A DNA stretch of 17,500 nt. Origin: Clostridiales bacterium UBA7011 (GTDB lineage: Bacteria > Bacillota > Clostridia > Oscillospirales > Butyricicoccaceae). The position numbers and the translations under genes were made by a program. Numbering within the stretch: position 1 is the first letter of the stretch; the number at the start of each line of letters is the position of its first letter. The stretch spans positions 1 to 17,500 of the forward strand of contig DJXF01000095.1 of assembly GCA_002449635.1 (NCBI GenBank). Direction: 5' to 3'. This document shows positions 13,801 through 17,500 of this stretch, piece by piece. Under the pieces are notes generated by a model. It was not told the DNA's origin. It searched no databases and saw nothing but the letters and a program-made list of their open reading frames with translations.

Positions 13801-13855
13801 GCCCGCCGGAAACACGCAGGTCCGGCCTTCGGCAGCGGGAAAGGGCGGGCTTTTT
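13801..13855 (+). promoter_or_regulatory. Leader with a terminator-like hairpin covering the ribosome site
   Basis: GCCCGCC (13801-13807) can pair with GGCGGGC (13844-13850), directly followed by five Ts and the ATG at 13856. A competing stem, GCCGGA (13805-13810) with TCCGGC (13821-13826), uses part of the same 5' arm. The G-rich ribosome site (AAAGGGCGGG) lies in the 3' arm. This is seen by eye; no folding energies were computed. Confidence 0.45.
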
Positions 13856-14497
13856 ATGACAACTTCTACCATTTACACCATTGAACGCGAGTTCGGCTCC
13901 GGCGGACACATCGTCGGCGAAAAGCTCGCAGAGCTGCTGAACATTCCGTTTTACGACTCTCAGATTGTCGATCTGGCGGCAAAAAACGCGGGGGTCAGCC
14001 GCAAAATTTTCGAGGGCTTTGATGAGAAGCCCACCAACAGCTTTCTCTATTCGCTTGTCATGGGCAGCTACACAGCCGCCGGTCCTCTCGCGCAGTCCAC
14101 TGATCTCAACATGAGTGATAAGCTGTTTGTCGAGGAGGCCAAGATCATCCGCGAGGCGGCGGACAAAGGCCCCTGTGTGATCGTCGGCCGCTGCGGCAGC
14201 TATGTCCTGCGCGAGCGCCGCGATGTCGTGCGCATCTTCTGCACCGCAGACATCGAGTTTCGCGTACATCACGCCGTGCACGACCTCGGTATGCCCGAAA
14301 AGCGCATTGAGGACGCTGTGCTCAAACGCGACAAAAAGCGCGCAAGCTATTTCAATTACTACACCGGCAAGCGCTGGAGCGATGCCTCCAGCTATGACCT
14401 GTGTGTTTCAACCAGCGCTGCCGGCATTGACGGCGCTGTGGAAACCGTGCTCGCCTTTGGCGAGCTGATGGAGCGCCTGCGTCAGAATCCGCGGTAA
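13856..14497 (+). CDS. Cytidylate-kinase-like family protein
   Basis: This family is related to cytidylate kinase (phosphorylation of CMP/dCMP with ATP), but members are not proven to have that activity. The 213-residue product opens with TIYTIEREFGSGGHIVGEKLAELL, a variant P-loop (GSGGHIVG) in place of the classic GxxGxGK, then IPFYDSQIVDLAAKNAGVS and FDEKPTNSF. Further family blocks are CVIVGRCGSYVLRER near residue 105-120, VRIFCTADIEFRV, and DKKRASYFNYYTGKRW near 160-175. The ATG at 13856 gives the family's usual start. The ribosome site is the G-rich stretch inside the leader hairpin, about 6-12 nt upstream. It has its own promoter and a strong terminator, so it is a single-gene unit. True CMP kinase (cmk) is less likely because of the P-loop variant. 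Confidence 0.85.
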   Translation: MTTSTIYTIEREFGSGGHIVGEKLAELLNIPFYDSQIVDLAAKNAGVSRKIFEGFDEKPTNSFLYSLVMGSYTAAGPLAQSTDLNMSDKLFVEEAKIIREAADKGPCVIVGRCGSYVLRERRDVVRIFCTADIEFRVHHAVHDLGMPEKRIEDAVLKRDKKRASYFNYYTGKRWSDASSYDLCVSTSAAGIDGAVETVLAFGELMERLRQNPR

Positions 14498-14518
14498 GAC
14501 ATCCCCCGGAGCAGCCCC

Positions 14519-14549
14519 CTGCCGCCGCATCCGCGGCGGCAGTTTTTTT
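14519..14549 (+). terminator. Strong terminator after the cytidylate-kinase-like gene
   Basis: CTGCCGCCGC (14519-14528) and GCGGCGGCAG (14533-14542) form a perfect 10-bp stem with a 4-nt loop, followed by seven Ts (14543-14549). Confidence 0.93.
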
Positions 14550-14636
14550 GCGCAAAACGGGCAGATTGCGGCAAAAAGCAGCGGTTCCCGCCGCCGTTTC
14601 TTATCTAACCTGCATCTATTTTTTTGTCTCCCTCTG

Positions 14637-14645
14637 TGGTATACT
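14637..14645 (+). promoter_or_regulatory. Possible extended -10 promoter of the metal-transporter-like gene
   Basis: TGGTATACT holds a -10 with five of six consensus bases plus the extended TGn motif. No good -35 lies 16-18 bp upstream. The predicted leader would be about 50 nt. Confidence 0.4.
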
Positions 14646-14700
14646 TTCTTTTACTGTTGTATCCCGTGCACAGCTGTGCAACCGGAAAGGAGCGATTGTT

Positions 14701-15576
14701 GTGCTTGCATTACTGACCGGCTGTCTGGAAGTGTGGACCGACTGCATTGCGGACATGATTAAGACACTGCCGATCTTATTTCTCGTATATCTCGCCATCG
14801 GCTGGATGGAAACGCGGATGGACACCGTGACACGCATTGTCACCAGCACCGAGCCGGCCGGCCCGCTGATCGGCGCACTGGTCGGCGCCATTCCGCAGTG
14901 CGGCTTTTCCGTCGGCTGTTCGGCGCTGTACTGCCGCGGCTTTCTTCCGCCCGCGACACTGATTGCGGTTTATCTGTCCACCTCAGACGAGGCAATCCCG
15001 GTCCTGCTCGCAGGCGGAGGGGACTGGAAAACCGTCCTGACCCTCATCGGCGTCAAGCTCATCATCGCCGTCGCCGCCGGTTATCTGTTCTATTTCACCC
15101 TGTTCCGAAAGCAGTGGAATCCGGACGAGCTGCCGGATGACGAAATCGATCTGGATGAGGTGGGCGCAGGCTGCTCCTGCTGCAGCGGACAGACGCTGCT
15201 CTCCGCGGCGCTCTCGCGCACGGCAAGCACCACCGTCTTTCTGCTCGCGGCGATGCTCATCCTCAACACGCTGGTTTTCCTCATCGGTGAGGACACCATT
15301 TCCGCGCTGCTGCTCGGCGGCACCGTTTTCCAGCCGGTGCTGTGTGCACTCATCGGTCTGTTCCCCGGCTGCGCGGTCTCCGTGCTGCTGACAGAGCTTC
15401 TCATGGCCGGCTCCATCAGCTTCGGCAGCGCTGTCGCCGGTCTTTCCGCCGGAGCGGGCTTCGGCTTTGTCCTGCTCGTGCGCGAATCGCCGCGCCGTGC
15501 CGATGCCGTAAAAATCATCGCCTGCACCTATGCCGCCGCCGTCGCCGCCGGCATCCTGATCGACCTGTTTTTATAA
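14701..15576 (+). CDS. Predicted multi-TM metal exporter (putative manganese/arsenic efflux family)
   Basis: The sequence resembles a family annotated as 10-TM heavy-metal exporters (putative manganese transporter or arsenic efflux protein); the real substrate is unknown. The 291-residue product has two similar hydrophobic halves. The first has TLPILFLVYLAIGWMETRM, then GALVGAIPQCGFSVGCSALY and LIAVYLSTSDEAIPVLLAGG, the most family-like part. The second half ends with CALIGLFPGCAVSVLLTELL and GSAVAGLSAGAGFGFVLLVR. Between them is a hydrophilic acidic loop with GCSCCSG near residues 157-163, a possible metal site. The GTG at 14701 is chosen because AAAGGAG lies at 14686-14692, 8 nt upstream; an in-frame extension to 14548 starts inside the terminator tract and has no site. 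A P-type ATPase gene follows 112 bp downstream behind a terminator. Confidence 0.72.
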   Translation: MLALLTGCLEVWTDCIADMIKTLPILFLVYLAIGWMETRMDTVTRIVTSTEPAGPLIGALVGAIPQCGFSVGCSALYCRGFLPPATLIAVYLSTSDEAIPVLLAGGGDWKTVLTLIGVKLIIAVAAGYLFYFTLFRKQWNPDELPDDEIDLDEVGAGCSCCSGQTLLSAALSRTASTTVFLLAAMLILNTLVFLIGEDTISALLLGGTVFQPVLCALIGLFPGCAVSVLLTELLMAGSISFGSAVAGLSAGAGFGFVLLVRESPRRADAVKIIACTYAAAVAAGILIDLFL

Positions 15577-15591
15577 CGCAATCCACTTCCG

Positions 15592-15626
15592 CAGGGCGGA
15601 GCCGCGTGCTCCCGCCCTGTTTTTTT
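15592..15626 (+). terminator. Terminator after the metal-transporter-like gene
   Basis: CAGGGCGGAGC (15592-15602) pairs with GCTCCCGCCCTG (15608-15619), 11 bp with one bulged C and a 5-nt loop, followed by seven Ts (15620-15626). Confidence 0.88.
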
Positions 15627-15635
15627 GTGCCCCGC

Positions 15636-15665
15636 CTGTCATGCCGCCGCGCCCGTCCGCATAAT
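15636..15665 (+). promoter_or_regulatory. Weak candidate promoter of the P-type ATPase gene
   Basis: CTGTCA (15636-15641), an 18-bp spacer and CATAAT (15660-15665) match four and five of six consensus bases. The leader would be very short, about 16 nt, just enough to hold the ribosome site. A terminator lies directly upstream, so some promoter is expected in this gap. Confidence 0.3.
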
Positions 15666-15687
15666 CTGGGACAAAGGAGGGATGTCT

Positions 15688-17500
15688 ATGACCGGAAGCG
15701 GCGGGCTGAGCGCAGGTGAGGTGCGCCTGTCGCGGCAGCAGCACGGCTCGAACAGTCTGGAAAAGCAGGAAGGCAGCGGACTGCTGGCGCGCGTGCTCGC
15801 GGGATTCGGTGACCCGATTATCCGCATTCTTCTCATCGCGCTGGCAATCAATCTGTGCTTTCTGCTGCGCGGTGCGCCCTGGTTTGAAACGGCAGGCATT
15901 GCCGCCGCAGTCTTTCTCGCCACCTTTGTCTCTGCCCTTTCGGAGTACGGCAGTGATGCGGCCTTTCGCCGGATGCAGGCGGAGGCTGCCGCGGTGACCT
16001 GCCGCGTGCGGCGCGGCGGTATGCTGTGCACCGTGCCCGCAGATGACATCGTATGCGGGGATCTGGTGCTGCTGCAGGCGGGAGAGCGCGTGCCGGCGGA
16101 CGGTTTCCTGCGCGAAGGCGCGCTCGATGTCGATCAGTCTGCGCTGACCGGCGAGAGCCGGGAAATTGCCGTCCGTCCGCAGCCGGAGCCCCCGGACAGC
16201 GCCCAGCTTTTGCGCGGCAGCGCGGTGCTCTCGGGCGAGGGCATGATGGAGGTGACCGCGGTCGGCAGCCGCACGCTGTACGGCGGTATGGCGCAGCAGA
16301 TGCAGGAGGACACGCGGGAAAGTCCGCTGCATGTGCGTCTGGATGCGCTCGCAGGCACGATCAGCCGTCTGGGCATGGCGGCCGCGGTGCTCGTCGCGGC
16401 ATCCGACCTGTTCCTGTCGCTGTTTGTACAGGGCGGATTGTCCGAGGGCGCTGCCGCCATATTGCAGCACATTCTGCACGCCGTGACGCTCGCCGTCACC
16501 GTGCTCGTTGTCGCTGTGCCCGAAGGACTTCCGATGATGATTACGGTCGTCCTCTCGTCCAATATGGTGCGCATGATGCGCGACCATGTGCTGGTGCGCC
16601 GGCTGACCGGCATCGAGACGGCGGGCAGCATGAACATCCTGTTCACAGACAAAACAGGCACGCTGACCTGCGGACGTATGACGGCGGAACTGGTATTTGC
16701 CGGTGACGGCACACGGTTTGACGGAATGCAGGCGCTGCGCGCGGGTGCGCCCGCACTGTTCCGGCAGGTGTGCGCCGACTGCCGGTGCAACTCCGGCGCG
16801 GCCGTTTCCGCAGGCACGGTGAGCGGCGGCAACGCAACCGACCGCGCTTTGCTGCAGGCCGTGCTGACGCTGACCGATTCCGAGCCGCAGGAGCAGGCCG
16901 GGGATAAGGTTTCATTTGATTCGCGGCGCAAATATGCCGCAGTGCGTCTGCCTGCGCGCGCGCTGACCCTTGTGCGCGGTGCGCCCGAGCTGCTGCTGCC
17001 GCGCTGCACGCAGTATCTCGCGCCGGACGGACGGGTACACGCGCTTGGCCGCGAAACGCCGCAGCGCATTTTGCGGGAACAGGCGGCGGAGGGCGGACGC
17101 GTGCTCGCCATGGCAGTCACCGACCGCGCCGTGACAGCGGATCACCTGCCTGCCGGGCTGACCCTGACCGCATTGGTCGTGCTGCGCGATCCGGTGCGGC
17201 GCGAAACGCCGGACGCGGTATACCGGCTGCTGGGCGCGGGCATTCGCACCGTGATGCTCACCGGCGATCATCCGGACACGGCACGGGCCGTCGCGCGGCG
17301 CTGCGGACTGCTGTCGGCACGGGACGCACTGGTCGCAGACAGTGCACAGCTCGCCGCCTGGAGTGACGCGGAGCTGAGCCGCCGGCTGCCTCAGCTGGCC
17401 GTTGTCGCGCGTGCCATGCCGTCCGACAAGGTGCGGCTTGTGCAGGCCGCACAGCGCGCCGGTCTGGTCGCGGGAATGACCGGCGACGGCGTCAACGATG
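15688..17500 (+). CDS. P2-type cation-transporting ATPase (calcium-ATPase like), 3' end cut by window
   Basis: P2-type ATPases pump Ca2+ (in some cases Mn2+) out of the cell using ATP through a phospho-aspartate. The first 604 residues are present, about two thirds of the usual length. Motifs in order: membrane helices near 47-85; actuator motif TGES at 154-157; VVAVPEGLP with ion-site Glu279 in helix M4; phosphorylation site FTDKTGTLT with Asp321; nucleotide-domain FDSRRK near 411 and RGAPE at 430-434; MLTGDHPDTA with TGD from 525; and the hinge GDGVND at 599-604, where the window ends. VVAVPEGLP and the LVRRLTGIETAGS stretch favour the PMCA-like (P2B) bacterial type. The start is the ATG at 15688, 7 nt after AAAGGAGG; the ATG at 15682 is too close to that site. 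Arg430 replaces the usual Lys of KGAPE. Confidence 0.92.
   Translation, partial: MTGSGGLSAGEVRLSRQQHGSNSLEKQEGSGLLARVLAGFGDPIIRILLIALAINLCFLLRGAPWFETAGIAAAVFLATFVSALSEYGSDAAFRRMQAEAAAVTCRVRRGGMLCTVPADDIVCGDLVLLQAGERVPADGFLREGALDVDQSALTGESREIAVRPQPEPPDSAQLLRGSAVLSGEGMMEVTAVGSRTLYGGMAQQMQEDTRESPLHVRLDALAGTISRLGMAAAVLVAASDLFLSLFVQGGLSEGAAAILQHILHAVTLAVTVLVVAVPEGLPMMITVVLSSNMVRMMRDHVLVRRLTGIETAGSMNILFTDKTGTLTCGRMTAELVFAGDGTRFDGMQALRAGAPALFRQVCADCRCNSGAAVSAGTVSGGNATDRALLQAVLTLTDSEPQEQAGDKVSFDSRRKYAAVRLPARALTLVRGAPELLLPRCTQYLAPDGRVHALGRETPQRILREQAAEGGRVLAMAVTDRAVTADHLPAGLTLTALVVLRDPVRRETPDAVYRLLGAGIRTVMLTGDHPDTARAVARRCGLLSARDALVADSAQLAAWSDAELSRRLPQLAVVARAMPSDKVRLVQAAQRAGLVAGMTGDGVND

Larger units (their letters stand above)
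13465..13855. other. Divergent intergenic region between the ricin/H1-like and cytidylate-kinase-like genes
   Basis: No gene is seen. The region holds promoters in both directions (13548-13576 minus, 13746-13774 plus), a 9-bp A/T-rich inverted repeat (13676-13702) and a structured leader before the plus-strand gene (13801-13855). Confidence 0.6.

Noticed and set aside
14550..14700. Manganese-type (yybP-ykoY) riboswitch before the metal-transporter-like gene
   Set aside because: I cannot see the expected paired-loop architecture in this 150-bp, T-rich stretch; only a possible extended -10 and the ribosome site are visible.
15682..15684. Earlier ATG as start of the P-type ATPase
   Set aside because: It is only about 1 nt after the GGAGG ribosome site, too close for efficient initiation; the ATG at 15688 has normal spacing.
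1..17500. Mobile elements, CRISPR arrays, defence or phage genes
   Set aside because: No transposase, integrase, direct-repeat array, phage-like or defence-like product was recognised; gene order and composition look chromosomal throughout.

Overview
The window looks like chromosomal DNA from a GC-rich, endospore-forming Clostridia (Oscillospirales-like is my guess from base composition and gene content). Three kinds of evidence support this. It carries the sporulation and germination genes gpr, spoIIP and a GerA/GerC/GerB receptor operon. Its Shine-Dalgarno sites are strong Firmicute types, and many promoters are sigma-A-like with an extended -10 and a 17-bp spacer. The divergent arrangement rpsT / gpr-spoIIP is also the arrangement known from Bacillus. 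I see no tRNA or rRNA genes, insertion sequences, CRISPR arrays or phage genes.

Left part, 1-2307, minus strand: rpsT with its own promoter and terminator, then a cysteine desulfurase gene and thiI (cut by the window start). The desulfurase and ThiI form the usual sulfur-relay pair for tRNA 4-thiouridine. A good thiI promoter overlaps the desulfurase stop codon. Sporulation and germination block, 2393-8077, plus strand: gpr (protease that degrades small acid-soluble spore proteins), spoIIP (cell-wall hydrolase of engulfment) behind a convincing sigma-E-type promoter, then a translationally coupled A-C-B germinant-receptor operon. The receptor's first Shine-Dalgarno site lies in the 3' arm of the terminator hairpin behind spoIIP.

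Middle, 8139-11697: an EamA-type transporter and purA on the minus strand, each followed by a terminator, and an AEC-family transporter on the plus strand. It converges with a DUF975-type membrane protein gene at a shared, probably bidirectional terminator. Right part, 11715-17500: the DUF975-like gene; a single-gene unit for an unusual protein with an intracellular ricin-type beta-trefoil, a repeated Ala/Glu/Pro/Lys linker and a histone-H1-like Lys/Arg tail; then on the plus strand a cytidylate-kinase-like gene with a structured leader, a predicted 10-TM metal exporter with a Cys-rich loop, and a P2-type (calcium-like) P-type ATPase cut by the window end. The last two are neighbours and may both act in divalent-metal efflux.

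Most of the window is well-known housekeeping and sporulation content. The ricin/H1-like fusion is the best candidate for something undescribed. Next are two cases where a terminator-like hairpin captures the ribosome binding site (before the germinant-receptor A gene and before the cytidylate-kinase-like gene).
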